Shown: positions 9,334 to 21,277, counted from the first letter of the stretch. The stretch is 64,000 nt of DNA from Bradyrhizobium oligotrophicum S58 (GCF_000344805.1 NC_020453.1:3038001-3102000), one strand, 5' to 3'. Made by a program: numbers and translations. Notes: generated by a model not told the origin, from the sequence alone.

Positions 9334-10491
9334 TCAACGTTTGTAGGTGTTGGGAACGAACGGCATCGCCGCGACGCGCAGCGGCAGTCGCTGGCCGCGC
9401 ACATCGGCGAACAGCTTTGTGTCGAGGGCTGCCAGCGCCATCGGCACGTAGCCCATCGCGACCGGCGCATTCAGCGTCGGCCCGAAGCCGCCCGAGGTGA
9501 CCTTGCCGACCGGCTCGGCCGCATCGGCAGTGGCGAACAACGTGGCCCCCTCGCGCACCGGCGCGCGGCCCTCGGGCCTCAAGCCGACGCGGCGGCGTGC
9601 CGCACCATGGTCGAACTGTGCCAGGATCCTGTCGGCGCCAGGGAAGCCGCCGGCGCGCGCACCGCCGTTACGGCGGACCTTCTGCACCGACCATTCCAGC
9701 GCGCCCTCGACCGGCGTCGTCGTGGTGTCGATGTCGTGGCCGTAGAGGCAGAGCCCGGCCTCCAGCCGCAGGCTGTCGCGCGCGCCGAGCCCGATCGGAA
9801 GGACGTCCTTGTCATCGGACAACAGCGCGTCCGCCAACTGCTCGGCCTGGTTGGCGGGAACCGAGATCTCAAAACCGTCTTCGCCGGTATAGCCCGAGCG
9901 CGAGACGTAGCAGGCGAGCCCGTCGACCGTGCGCGGGCCGGCATCCATGAAGCGCATGCCCTCGGCCTCTGCACAGAATTTCGCCAGCACGGCTGCCGCC
10001 TTCGGACCCTGCAGCGCCAGCAGGGCGCGGTCGTTCAGCGGTTGCACCTCGCAGGCGTCCGACAGCGCGTCCTGGAGGAGCTTGATGTCGGCGTCCTTGC
10101 AGGCGGCGTTGACCACCAGCACGAGGTGCTCGCCAAAATTCGCCACCATCAGGTCGTCGAGGATGCCGCCGTCGGGGTTGGTGAACTGGGCATAGCGCTG
10201 GCGGCCCGGCGGAATGCCGATGATGTCCTGCGGCACCAGCCGCTCCAGCGCCGCCGCGGCGTCAGCGACCTTCCCGGATTTCGGCACCAGCGCGACCTGA
10301 CCCATGTGGGAGACGTCGAACAGTCCGGCCGCGCTGCGGGTATGGAGGTGCTCCTTGAGCACGCCGGGCGCGTATTGCACCGGCATCTCATAGCCGGCGA
10401 ACGGCACCATCTTGCCGCCAAGGCTGACATGCAGCGCATGCAGCGGCGTTCGCTTGAGTGAAACAGAGGGAGCAGCAGCGGGTTCAGCCAT
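9334..10491 (-). CDS. gcvT: aminomethyltransferase, T protein
   Basis: GcvT releases ammonia from aminomethyl-GcvH and gives 5,10-methylene-tetrahydrofolate. The 385-residue length is slightly long because of a short N-terminal Ala/Pro extension. Typical motifs are TPLHALHVSLGGKMVPFAGYEMPV, FDVSHMGQ, SRSGYTGEDGFEI and GLGARDSLRLEAGLCLYGHD, which contribute to the folate site. It is the first gene after the riboswitch leader. The ATG at 10489-10491 has AGGA about 13 bases upstream. A glycine-poor segment around VRRNGGARAGGFPG is normal for the group. Confidence 0.96.
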   Translation of the reverse strand: MAEPAAAPSVSLKRTPLHALHVSLGGKMVPFAGYEMPVQYAPGVLKEHLHTRSAAGLFDVSHMGQVALVPKSGKVADAAAALERLVPQDIIGIPPGRQRYAQFTNPDGGILDDLMVANFGEHLVLVVNAACKDADIKLLQDALSDACEVQPLNDRALLALQGPKAAAVLAKFCAEAEGMRFMDAGPRTVDGLACYVSRSGYTGEDGFEISVPANQAEQLADALLSDDKDVLPIGLGARDSLRLEAGLCLYGHDIDTTTTPVEGALEWSVQKVRRNGGARAGGFPGADRILAQFDHGAARRRVGLRPEGRAPVREGATLFATADAAEPVGKVTSGGFGPTLNAPVAMGYVPMALAALDTKLFADVRGQRLPLRVAAMPFVPNTYKR

Positions 10492-10545
10492 CGATCAGGG
10501 GTCCTCGCGCGGTTCCTCGGGACCAGTCCCGAAAAACGCCACCGA

Positions 10546-10742
10546 AGCCCCATCTGTCGCTGTGCCTGAGAGTATTATCCCGTCGGCGGACGCGTCCCGG
10601 TCAAAGCCGGACGTGCGTCTCTTTCCAGATGCAGTTGCAGTCGCGAGGGTCCTTTTGCCTGAGAGTTTCCGGGGCGGTTGCTCCTTCGGCGCCGACCCTT
10701 GAAGTTCAACCAGAACCTCAAGAGACGGTCTCTCCCGACGCG
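10546..10742 (-). promoter_or_regulatory. tandem glycine riboswitch
   Basis: Read on the minus strand, the leader of gcvT contains two glycine aptamers. The first runs from GGGAGAG through CGCCGAAGGAGCAAC to ACTCTCAGGCAAAAGGAC. The second ends with CGCCGACGGGATAATACTCTC, followed by AGGCACAGCGACAGATGG. Those CTCTCAGGCA blocks are the conserved 3' elements of the class, and two in series is the usual architecture. A GGCTTCGGTGGCG segment followed by a T-run and a GGGAC/GTCCC hairpin lies between the aptamers and gcvT and could form the expression platform. Glycine would be expected to turn gcv expression on. Confidence 0.93.
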
Positions 10743-10928
10743 ACTGTCGTCTATGACCCGGACAAAACACCAGCCGGTGGGTGCTGTCAACGCGTCACGC
10801 GGGCTTTCAACCAGCTTTAGGAGCCGTGCAGCAAGCCCATGATGTTTCTGCACAGTTTCTGGACACGCGAAGTCCCCTTGTCTAAAAGCGTTTCCGCCGA
10901 ATTCCCGGACTTCTTCGATTGGATTGCT

Positions 10929-13604
<2,676 letters not shown>

Positions 13605-13606
13605 TC

Positions 13607-14836
13607 GTGCCCGCGCTCGGGCCGGGCGAGAGCGTTCGCGATCCCGATCTGCGCGACCGGTTGTACGAGCTGCTCGAGCACGATCATCTGCCGAGCACGC
13701 ACGGCTCGCGCTTGGTCCAGCTGATCGTGCTCGTCATCACGCTCGACGTGCTGGCGGTGGTGCTGGCCTCGGACCCGGACATCGCGGCCGCCTTCGGCCT
13801 GCCGCTACGGGCGATCAAGGTCGGCGCGCTGATCGTGTTCGCCGCCGAGTACGTCGCGCGGCTGTGGAGTGTGGCCGGGCACATGCCGCGGCGCCAGTCG
13901 CCGCGCCAGGACCGCGTTGCCTACGCGCTCTCCGCGCTCGGATTGGTCGACCTCCTGTCCTTCGTGCCGGCGGCGATCGCGCTGGCGCTCGGCGATCGCA
14001 CCTTGGAAGCGCTGTGCATCGTGCTGCCCTTCCTCAAGCTGGTGCGCTATTCGCCGGCGCTGCGCTCGCTGCTGTCGGCGGTGCAGGCCGAGCGGCGTAC
14101 CTTGATCGGCTGCCTCGTGATCCTGGCCGGCGCGGTGCTGCTGTTCGCCTCGCTGCTCTACGCGGTCGAGCACGACGTCCAGCCCGACAAGTTCGGCACC
14201 ATCCCGCACGCGATGTGGTGGGCGATCGTGACGCTCGGCACCGTCGGCTATGGCGACGTCGTGCCGGTGACGGCGCTCGGCCGCGTCATCACGGTGTTCG
14301 CGATCATCTGGGGTTTTGCCATGATTGCGTTGCCGGTTGCGATCATCTCGACTGCGTTCGCTGAGGAGATCAAGCGGCGCGATTTCGTCGTCACCTGGGG
14401 CATGCTCGCCAAGGTGCCGCTGTTCGCCCATCTCAACGCCTCTGAGATCGCCGACATCATGCGGCTGTTGCGCGCGCGCACGATCGAATCCGGCGAGGTG
14501 CTGGTGCGGCGCGGCGACGCGGCGTCATCGATGTATTTCATCACCGCGGGCGAGGTCGAGATCGAACTGCCGACGCAATGCGTGAGGCTCGCCGACGGCA
14601 CTTTCTTCGGCGAGATCGCGCTTCTGCACCGGACCAAGCGCTCCGGGACGGTGAAGGCGACGCGCAAGACCCGGCTGCTGGTGCTCGATGCGCAGGATTT
14701 CCACGCCTTGATTGCGCGCATGCCGGCGCTCGCCGCGCATGTCACTACCATCGCGAAAGCGCGCATGGCCGATTCCGGCGACCTTGCCCTCGCCGAGCTG
14801 TCACAGGCCGAGCACGACGATCAGCCCGGCGGGTAG
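13607..14836 (+). CDS. cyclic-nucleotide-gated potassium channel (MloK1-like)
   Basis: The 409-residue inner-membrane protein has six hydrophobic segments, then a pore with the K+ selectivity filter TVGYGD at residues 212-217, then a cyclic-nucleotide-binding domain. The phosphate-binding cassette has FFGE at 333-336 and R345 in KRSGTV. Layout and many residues follow MloK1 of Mesorhizobium (for example AVEHDVQPDKFGTIPHAMWW). The S4-like segment has few regular arginines, so gating is more likely by ligand than by voltage. GTG at 13607 follows the alaS stop by two bases, which suggests translational coupling. Signal and physiological role are not visible. Confidence 0.9.
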   Translation: MPALGPGESVRDPDLRDRLYELLEHDHLPSTHGSRLVQLIVLVITLDVLAVVLASDPDIAAAFGLPLRAIKVGALIVFAAEYVARLWSVAGHMPRRQSPRQDRVAYALSALGLVDLLSFVPAAIALALGDRTLEALCIVLPFLKLVRYSPALRSLLSAVQAERRTLIGCLVILAGAVLLFASLLYAVEHDVQPDKFGTIPHAMWWAIVTLGTVGYGDVVPVTALGRVITVFAIIWGFAMIALPVAIISTAFAEEIKRRDFVVTWGMLAKVPLFAHLNASEIADIMRLLRARTIESGEVLVRRGDAASSMYFITAGEVEIELPTQCVRLADGTFFGEIALLHRTKRSGTVKATRKTRLLVLDAQDFHALIARMPALAAHVTTIAKARMADSGDLALAELSQAEHDDQPGG

Positions 14837-14845
14837 GGCGAAAGT

Positions 14846-14990
14846 AGCCCGGATGAGTTCGTAGCCCGGATGAGCGAAGCGACATCCGGGTTCAAGTATG
14901 CGCTCGGTGTGTGGTGACGGCGGCCCCGCATGTCGCGCCGGCCTACGCCCTTCGGGCTACGGCGACCGCTCATGCGGGCTACGAGAGACG
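14846..14990. repeat. cluster of palindromic repeats
   Basis: GTAGCCCGGATGAG occurs twice in a row (about 14847 and 14862), is followed by GCGAAGCGACATCCGGG, and inverted forms (CGGGCTACGG, GCGGGCTACGAG) follow to 14990. This is a BIME-like mosaic of the kind I associate with Bradyrhizobium. It fills the space between the convergent K+ channel gene and fdsD and may help to end both transcripts. Confidence 0.7.
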
Positions 14991-14998
14991 GTGCCTCG

Positions 14999-15241
14999 TT
15001 ACGCCTTTTCCTTCGCCACCGCGGCGTCCTTCAGCTTGCCGATCGCTTCCTTCACGGCCGGGTCGAGGCCGGCGCCGCCGGCATCGTGATGCGCATAGAT
15101 CGTCTTGAGCATGCGCGGGTCCCAGAACTTCTTGATGTGCTCGGCGACGCCGGCGACCTCTTTTTCCTGGCCCTGGCTCTGGAAGAACTTGCCGATCTGG
15201 TTGGCCATGTAGACGAGGCGATCTTGGGGGTTATGCGACAT
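14999..15241 (-). CDS. fdsD: formate dehydrogenase delta subunit
   Basis: The 80-residue protein (MSHNPQDRLVYMANQIGKFF, with HIKKFWDPRM and AIGKLKDAAVAKEKA) matches the small FdsD subunit of soluble NAD-dependent molybdenum formate dehydrogenases. In related systems FdsD is a non-catalytic partner needed for full assembly. It starts at 15239-15241 and overlaps the end of fdhD by 11 bases, so it is last in the fdsGBA-fdhD-fdsD operon. The motif KFWDPRM is a reliable family marker. Confidence 0.92.
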   Translation of the reverse strand: MSHNPQDRLVYMANQIGKFFQSQGQEKEVAGVAEHIKKFWDPRMLKTIYAHHDAGGAGLDPAVKEAIGKLKDAAVAKEKA

Positions 15242-16079
15242 GGGTGTTGTCCGTCTGTGTTGATCGCGCGCCGGTGTCGGCGCTCGCGACGATCCGTTCG
15301 GGATGGGTGAAGATTTCGAAGCCGTCGTTGCGGGCGACGGCAATGAGCGTGATGCCGGCGGCTTCCGCCATGCGGATGGCGAGCGCGGTCGGCGCTGACA
15401 CCGCGACCATGACGGGCGCGCCCATCGCCGCCGCCTTCTGCACAAGCTCGACCGAGACGCGGCTCGTCAGGATCACGATTCCCTCGTTGGCCGCGCAGCG
15501 CGCCTGGGCCAAGTGGCCGGCGAGCTTGTCGAGCGCGTTGTGGCGGCCGACATCCTCGCGCAAGCCAACGATGCCGCGCGCCGGCGTCCAGAACGCCGCG
15601 GCGTGCACGGCGCGGGTCTCGTGATTGAGCTTCTGCAGCGGCTCGATCGCCGCCAGCGCCGCCATGATGTCGCGCGGCGCGAAGCGCCGGCCGTCGGGGA
15701 CATGCGCCGCCGGCCGCACCGCTTCGCTGATGGAATCGATGCCGCACAGGCCGCAGCCGGTGGGGCCGGCGATGTTGCGGCGGCGCTCCGCCATGCGTTC
15801 GGCGAGCGCATCGGGCAGCCACATCCTGAGCTCGATGCCGTCATCCAGCTCGACGACATCGAGCGAGATGATGTCGTCGCGGCTTTTGATGACACCCTCG
15901 TTGAGGCTGAAGCCGATGGCGAAGTCCGCGAGGTCCTGCGGCGTCGCCATCATGACGGCCTGGGTGCCGCCATTATAGGTCAGCGCGACCGCGGTCTCCT
16001 CCGGGACGCGGCGGGTGCCCTCGGAGAGGGCCCCGTCGCGCCAGACCAGACGATCCGCGATGCGCACTGCATCTCGCAT
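15231..16079 (-). CDS. fdhD: FdhD sulfurtransferase for formate dehydrogenase
   Basis: FdhD (FdsC in Cupriavidus and Rhodobacter) binds the molybdenum bis-MGD cofactor and transfers the sulfur needed for formate dehydrogenase activity. The 282-residue product has the conserved CGLCG with its CxxC pair, and the RVSVELVQKAA and VGRHNALDKL motifs. Start is the ATG at 16077-16079, one base after the fdsA stop. A frame continuing upstream overlaps fdsA and is not conserved. Its place inside the operon fits co-production with the enzyme it matures. Confidence 0.95.
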   Translation of the reverse strand: MRDAVRIADRLVWRDGALSEGTRRVPEETAVALTYNGGTQAVMMATPQDLADFAIGFSLNEGVIKSRDDIISLDVVELDDGIELRMWLPDALAERMAERRRNIAGPTGCGLCGIDSISEAVRPAAHVPDGRRFAPRDIMAALAAIEPLQKLNHETRAVHAAAFWTPARGIVGLREDVGRHNALDKLAGHLAQARCAANEGIVILTSRVSVELVQKAAAMGAPVMVAVSAPTALAIRMAEAAGITLIAVARNDGFEIFTHPERIVASADTGARSTQTDNTHVA

Positions 16080-16080
16080 G

Positions 16081-18960
16081 CTACTCCGCCGCCTCCACGA
16101 TCGGGGCGATGCGGCGCGAGTTGCGGGCCTGCTCGTCATAGGCCTTCTGCCAGTCCGACGGGCCGTTGGACTGCGACACCTGCACCGCCGTGACCTTGTA
16201 CTCCGGACAATTGGTCGCCCAGTCGGAGTAGTCGGTGGTGATGACGTTGGCCTGCGTCAGCGGATGGTGGAACGTGGTGTAGACCACGCCCGGTGCCACG
16301 CGCTCCGAGATCAGCGCATGCAAGGTGGTCTCGCCGGCACGGCTGGTCAGCCGCACCCAGTCGCCGTCACGGATGCCGCGCTGCTCGGCGTCATGAGGAT
16401 GGATCTCCAGCACGTCCTCGCCATGCCACACCACGTTGTCGGTGCGCCGCGTCTGGGCCCCGACATTGTACTGCGACAGGATGCGCCCCGTCGTGAGCAG
16501 GAGCGGGAAGCGCGGGCCGGTGCGCTCGTCGGTCGCGACGTATTCGGTGACCACGAACTTGCCCTTGCCGCGGACGAAGCCGTCGACATGCATGATCGGC
16601 GAGCCCTCCGGATACTTCTCGTTGCAGGGCCACTGCACCGAGCCCATCTCGTCGAGCTTCTGATACGACACGCCGGTGAAGGTCGGCGTCAGCGCCGCAA
16701 TCTCGTCCATGATCTCGGACGGGTGGCTGTACTTCATCTCGAAGCCCATCGCCTTGGCGAGCCCGATCGTGACCTCCCAGTCGGCGAGGCCGTTGCGCGG
16801 CGTCATCACCTTACGCACGCGCTGGATGCGGCGCTCGGCGTTGGTGAAGGTGCCGTCCTTCTCCAGGAAGGTCGAGCCGGGCAGGAACACGTGGGCGTAG
16901 TTGGCGGTCTCGTTCAGGAACAGGTCCTGCACGATGACGCATTCCATCGACGACAGCGCCTGCACCACATGAGTGGTGTTGGGATCCGACTGCAGGATGT
17001 CCTCGCCCTGCACGTACAGGCCCATGAAGGTGCCTTCGATCGCCGAGTCGAACATGTTCGGGATGCGCAGGCCCGGCTCAGGGTTGAGCTTGACGTTCCA
17101 CATCGCCTCGAACTGGTCGCGCACCGCGTCGCCCGAGATGTGCCGGTAGCCCGGCAGCTCGTGCGGGAACGAGCCCATGTCGCACGAGCCCTGCACGTTG
17201 TTCTGGCCGCGCAGCGGATTCACGCCGACGCCGCGGCGGCCGATATTGCCGGTCGCCATCGCGAGGTTGGCGATCGCGATCACCGTGGTCGAGCCCTGGC
17301 TGTGCTCGGTGACGCCAAGGCCGTAATAGATCGCGCCATTGCCGCCGGTGGCGTAGAGCCGGGCGGCGCCGCGGATCGCTTCCGCATCGACGCCGGAGAT
17401 CTTGGCAATCGCTTCGGGGCTGTTCTTCTCCAGCGAAACGAACTCGGCCCAATCCTGGAATTCACTCCAGTCGCAACGCTCGCGCACGAAGGTCTCATCG
17501 ACCAGGCCTTCGGTGACGATGACATGCGCCATCGCGGTCAGGATCGCGACGTTGGTGCCGGGCAGCAGCGGCAAATGATAGTCGGCCGCGACATGCGCCG
17601 ACTTCACGAGGTCGATCTTGCGCGGATCGACCACGATCAGCCTGGCGCCTTCGCGCAGCCGCTTCTTCATGCGCGAGCCGAACACCGGATGCGCATCGGT
17701 CGGGTTGGCGCCGATCACCATGATGACGTCAGAGTCCTCGACCGAGTCGAAGTCCTGCGTACCGGCCGAGGTGCCGAAGGTGGTGGCGAGGCCATAACCG
17801 GTCGGCGAGTGGCAGACGCGGGCGCAGGTGTCGACGTTGTTGTTGCCGAAGCCGGCGCGGATCAGCTTCTGCACCAGATAGGTCTCTTCGTTGGTGCAGC
17901 GTGAGGAGGTGATGCCGCCGATCGAGTCGCGACCGTATTTGGCCTGGATGCCGCGCATCTTCTGCGCCGCGAACGTGAACGCCTCGTCATAGGAGACCTC
18001 GCGCCAGGGCTGGTCGATGGTCTCGCGGATCATCGGCTTGAGGATGCGCTCCTTGTGGGTGGCATAGCCCCAGGCGAAGCGGCCCTTGACGCAAGAATGG
18101 CCGCGATTGGCCTTGCCGTCCTTGTAGGGCATCATGCGCACGACTTCCTCGCCGCGCATCTCCGCCTTGAAGGTGCAGCCGACGCCGCAATAGGCGCAGG
18201 TGGTGACAGCCGAGTGCTCGGGCTGGCCGATCTCGATCACGCTCTTCTCGGTCAGGGTGGCGGTCGGGCAGGCCTGCACGCAGGCGCCGCAGGACACGCA
18301 CTCCGAGCCCAGGAAGCTCTCGCTCATGCCCGGCGACACCCGGCTGTCGAAGCCGCGGCCGGAGATGGTCAGCGCGAACGTGCCCTGGACTTCCTCGCAG
18401 GCGCGGACGCAGCGCGAGCAGACGATGCACTTGGAAGGATCATAGGTGAAATAGGGGTTCGACTCGTCCTTCGGCAGCCAAGCCGGATTGGCCTCGCCGC
18501 AGGCGTCGGCGAACACGTGGTTCTCACCCTGGTTGCCGTAGCGCACGTCGCGCAGGCCGACGGCGCCGGCCATGTCCTGCAGCTCGCAATCGCCATTGGC
18601 GGCACAGGTCAGACAGTCGAGCGGGTGGTCGGAGATGTAGAGCTCCATCACGCCCTTGCGCAGCTTCTTCAGCCGCTCGGTCTGGGTGTGGACGACGAGG
18701 CCAGGGGCCACCGGCGTGGTGCACGACGCCGGCGTGCCGGCGCGGCCTTCGACCTCGACGAGGCAGAGGCGGCAGGAGCCGAACGCGTCGACCATGTCGG
18801 TCGCGCACAGCTTCGGGATCTGCGTGCCGGCCTCCATGGCCGCGCGCATGATCGAGGTGCCCTCGGGAACGGTGATGCTCTCGCCGTCGATGGTGAGCGT
18901 CACCATCTTTTCGGACTTGGAGAGCGGCGTGCCGTAATCGGTTTCGTGGATGAGCGACAT
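16081..18960 (-). CDS. fdsA: NAD-dependent formate dehydrogenase alpha subunit
   Basis: FdsA is the catalytic subunit that oxidises formate to CO2 at a molybdenum bis-MGD site. The 959-residue product has an N-terminal 2Fe-2S ferredoxin domain (CRLCLVEVEGR), a His/Cys cluster (HPLDCLTCAANGDCELQ), two 4Fe-4S motifs (CIVCSRCVRACEE, CVSCGACVQACP) and another cluster site at CAYCGVGC. The molybdenum ligand is expected to be C383 in ARVCHSPTGYG, a cysteine and not selenocysteine. The ATG at 18958-18960 is chosen over an upstream extension that overlaps fdsB. The soluble complex would be FdsABG with FdsD. Confidence 0.97.
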   Translation of the reverse strand: MSLIHETDYGTPLSKSEKMVTLTIDGESITVPEGTSIMRAAMEAGTQIPKLCATDMVDAFGSCRLCLVEVEGRAGTPASCTTPVAPGLVVHTQTERLKKLRKGVMELYISDHPLDCLTCAANGDCELQDMAGAVGLRDVRYGNQGENHVFADACGEANPAWLPKDESNPYFTYDPSKCIVCSRCVRACEEVQGTFALTISGRGFDSRVSPGMSESFLGSECVSCGACVQACPTATLTEKSVIEIGQPEHSAVTTCAYCGVGCTFKAEMRGEEVVRMMPYKDGKANRGHSCVKGRFAWGYATHKERILKPMIRETIDQPWREVSYDEAFTFAAQKMRGIQAKYGRDSIGGITSSRCTNEETYLVQKLIRAGFGNNNVDTCARVCHSPTGYGLATTFGTSAGTQDFDSVEDSDVIMVIGANPTDAHPVFGSRMKKRLREGARLIVVDPRKIDLVKSAHVAADYHLPLLPGTNVAILTAMAHVIVTEGLVDETFVRERCDWSEFQDWAEFVSLEKNSPEAIAKISGVDAEAIRGAARLYATGGNGAIYYGLGVTEHSQGSTTVIAIANLAMATGNIGRRGVGVNPLRGQNNVQGSCDMGSFPHELPGYRHISGDAVRDQFEAMWNVKLNPEPGLRIPNMFDSAIEGTFMGLYVQGEDILQSDPNTTHVVQALSSMECVIVQDLFLNETANYAHVFLPGSTFLEKDGTFTNAERRIQRVRKVMTPRNGLADWEVTIGLAKAMGFEMKYSHPSEIMDEIAALTPTFTGVSYQKLDEMGSVQWPCNEKYPEGSPIMHVDGFVRGKGKFVVTEYVATDERTGPRFPLLLTTGRILSQYNVGAQTRRTDNVVWHGEDVLEIHPHDAEQRGIRDGDWVRLTSRAGETTLHALISERVAPGVVYTTFHHPLTQANVITTDYSDWATNCPEYKVTAVQVSQSNGPSDWQKAYDEQARNSRRIAPIVEAAE

Positions 18961-18985
18961 GGTCGGTGTCCTTGTTCCCGATATC

Positions 18986-20542
18986 TTATTCCGCAGCCTG
19001 CAGGCGCGGCTGCTGAGGTCCGAAATCTTCGCGGAAATGCTTGAGTGCCGAGAGCACGGGGTAGGGCGTGAAGCCGCCGAGTGCACACAGCGAGCCGAGT
19101 TTCATGGTGCCGCAGAGGTCCTCGACCAATGCGATGTTCTCCGCGACGCGCTCGCCGCGGCGGATCTTGTCGATGGTCTCGGCGCCGCGGGTCGAGCCGA
19201 TGCGGCAGGGCGTGCACTTGCCGCAGGACTCGATGGCGCAGAACTCCATCGCGAAGCGCGCCTGCTTCGACATGTCGACGGTGTCGTCGAACACGACGAT
19301 GCCGCCATGGCCGATCAGGCCGTCGCGCGCGGCAAACGCCTCGTAGTCGAATGGCGTGTCGAACAGGGCGCGCGGGAAGTAGGCGCCGAGCGGCCCGCCG
19401 ACCTGTACCGCCCGCACCGGACGGCCGGTGAAGGTGCCGCCGCCGATGTCGTCGACGAGATCGCCGAGCGTGACGCCGAACGCGGTTTCGAACAGGCCGC
19501 CGAACTTGATGTTGCCGGCGAGCTGGATCGGCATCGTACCGCGCGAGCGGCCCATGCCGAAATCGGCATAGGCCTTGGCGCCCCCGTCGAGAATGAAGGG
19601 GATCGCCGCGAACGACAGCAGGTTGTTGACCACGGTCGGCTTGTCGAACAGGCCATGATGCGCCGGCAGCGGCGGCTTGGCACGAACGATGCCGCGCTTG
19701 CCCTCGAGGCTCTCCATCAGCGCGGTCTCTTCGCCGCAGACATAGGCGCCGGCGCCGGTGCGGACCTCGAGATCGAACGTATAGTTGGAGCCCGCGATCT
19801 TGTCGCCGAGCAGGCCGGCTTTCTTGGCGATGTCGATCGCCTTGGTCATGGCCGCGATCGCGTGCGGATATTCCGAGCGCGTGTAGATGTAGCCCTTGGT
19901 GGCGCCCACCGCGAGGCCGCAGATGGTCATGCCTTCGATCAGCACGAAGGGATCGCCTTCCATCAGCATGCGGTCGGCGAAGGTGCCGCTGTCGCCCTCG
20001 TCGGCGTTGCAGATGACGTATTTGCGGTCGGCGGCCGTCTGCGCCACCGTCTTCCACTTGATGCCGGTCGGGAAGCCGGCGCCGCCGCGGCCGCGCAGGC
20101 CCGACGTCGTGACCTCGGCGATCACGGCATCGGGCGTCAGCGTCAGGGCGCGGGTCAGGCCCTTGTAGCCGCCATGGGCGCGGTAGTCGTCGAGCGACAG
20201 CGGATCGACGATGCCGCAGCGGGCGAAGGTGAGGCGGGTCTGCCGCTTCAGCCACGGGATCTCCTCGGTCAGGCCGAGCGAGAGCTTGTGCGGCTTGTCG
20301 GCGATGATGGCGTCGAGCAGCGACGGCACGTCATCAGTGGTCACCGGGCCGAACGCGAACCGGCCCTGCGCCGTTTCCAGCTCGACCAGCGGCTCCAGCC
20401 AGTACAACCCACGCGAGCCGTTGCGGACGATCTCGATGGCGACATTGCGCTCCAGCGCCGCGCTGTGCAGCGCCTGCGCGACCTCATCGGCGCCGACGGC
20501 GAGCGCGCCGGCATCACACGGGACAAAAAGACGCATGCTCAT
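18986..20542 (-). CDS. fdsB: formate dehydrogenase beta subunit (NADH/FMN)
   Basis: FdsB is NuoF-like and carries electrons from FdsA to NAD+ through a 4Fe-4S cluster and FMN. The 518-residue protein has an N-terminal thioredoxin-like domain of about 110 residues. It continues with the FMN/NADH signature GLRGRGGAGFPTGIKW, the AYVCGEETALMESLEG motif and the 4Fe-4S motif ESCGKCTPCRIG. The start at 20540-20542 overlaps the fdsG stop as ATGA, which suggests translational coupling. A second ATG lies two codons further on. It is the second gene of the operon. Confidence 0.96.
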   Translation of the reverse strand: MSMRLFVPCDAGALAVGADEVAQALHSAALERNVAIEIVRNGSRGLYWLEPLVELETAQGRFAFGPVTTDDVPSLLDAIIADKPHKLSLGLTEEIPWLKRQTRLTFARCGIVDPLSLDDYRAHGGYKGLTRALTLTPDAVIAEVTTSGLRGRGGAGFPTGIKWKTVAQTAADRKYVICNADEGDSGTFADRMLMEGDPFVLIEGMTICGLAVGATKGYIYTRSEYPHAIAAMTKAIDIAKKAGLLGDKIAGSNYTFDLEVRTGAGAYVCGEETALMESLEGKRGIVRAKPPLPAHHGLFDKPTVVNNLLSFAAIPFILDGGAKAYADFGMGRSRGTMPIQLAGNIKFGGLFETAFGVTLGDLVDDIGGGTFTGRPVRAVQVGGPLGAYFPRALFDTPFDYEAFAARDGLIGHGGIVVFDDTVDMSKQARFAMEFCAIESCGKCTPCRIGSTRGAETIDKIRRGERVAENIALVEDLCGTMKLGSLCALGGFTPYPVLSALKHFREDFGPQQPRLQAAE

Positions 20543-21015
20543 CGCTGTGCCTCCGAGACGAGGGCATCGATCCGGGCTTCGTCGAGACGGCCGACCAGGC
20601 GTCCATCCAGCATTGCCGACGGTGCGGTGGCGCACAGGCCGAGGCAGTAGATCGGCTCAAGAGTAACGCGCTCATCGGCGGTTGTGTTTCCAATGGAGAT
20701 GCCGAGCTTCGCTTCGGCGCGCGCGGCAAGCGCATCACCGCCGGCAGCCTGGCAGGCCTCGGCGCGGCACAGCTTCAGCACGTGGCGTCCGGCCGGTTTG
20801 GCGCGGAAATCATGATAAAACGTGAAGACGCCATACACCTCGGCGCGCGACAGGTTCAGCGCGGAGGCGATCATCGGAATTGCCTCTTCGGGCACATGGC
20901 CGAACGTCTCCTGCAACGCGTGCATGATCGGCAATGTCGCGCCCTCCATCTTGGAGTGCTCCGCGATGATCTCGGCGCCGCGCGCCGTCTCCCAAGTCTC
21001 GTACACCGGCGTCAT
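20539..21015 (-). CDS. fdsG: formate dehydrogenase gamma subunit
   Basis: FdsG is NuoE-like and holds a 2Fe-2S cluster ligated by the two cysteines in CRAEAC and two in CLGLCATAP. The 158-residue form from the ATG at 21013-21015 (MTPVYETWETARG) has normal length. A longer reading starts at 21114 but runs through the promoter region. It is the first gene of fdsGBA-fdhD-fdsD. Its upstream region is shared with a divergent LysR regulator and contains strong inverted repeats. Confidence 0.95.
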   Translation of the reverse strand: MTPVYETWETARGAEIIAEHSKMEGATLPIMHALQETFGHVPEEAIPMIASALNLSRAEVYGVFTFYHDFRAKPAGRHVLKLCRAEACQAAGGDALAARAEAKLGISIGNTTADERVTLEPIYCLGLCATAPSAMLDGRLVGRLDEARIDALVSEAQR

Positions 21016-21098
21016 CCTGATCCCGATTGATGCGTTGCGATCGTTTCGCACATCAGAATTGGAATTGCTCGAAATATCAATAAAGCAGTCCCGTGCTG

Positions 21099-21220
21099 CG
21101 ATAGCGAAACGCAATCGTCGAATAGCTAAAAAGAGACGAAAAACAGGCCTTCACGCGACGGGGATGCGGCGCGTTTTACCATGTCGGGGACCCCCTCGTC
21201 ATGGTAGAGTTTCGCTATCG
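21099..21220. promoter_or_regulatory. nested inverted repeats in the fds/lysR divergent promoter
   Basis: CGATAGCGAAAC at 21099-21110 and GTTTCGCTATCG at 21209-21220 are a perfect 12-bp inverted pair. Inside them TACCATG at 21177-21183 and CATGGTA at 21200-21206 are a perfect 7-bp inverted pair with a 16-base centre. The layout suits a LysR-type regulator that controls both fdsG and its own gene, with possible looping between the outer arms. Assignment to the adjacent LysR protein is inference. Confidence 0.6.
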
Positions 21221-21277
21221 CCGGTTACCCCGGAAACGTGCGGAACCAGGCTGTTCAACTGCTGGAAGGCCTACCTC

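Noticed and set aside
17812..17814. Selenocysteine at the FdsA active site
   Set aside because: The codon at residue 383 is TGC (cysteine) and not TGA, and no SECIS-like hairpin follows.
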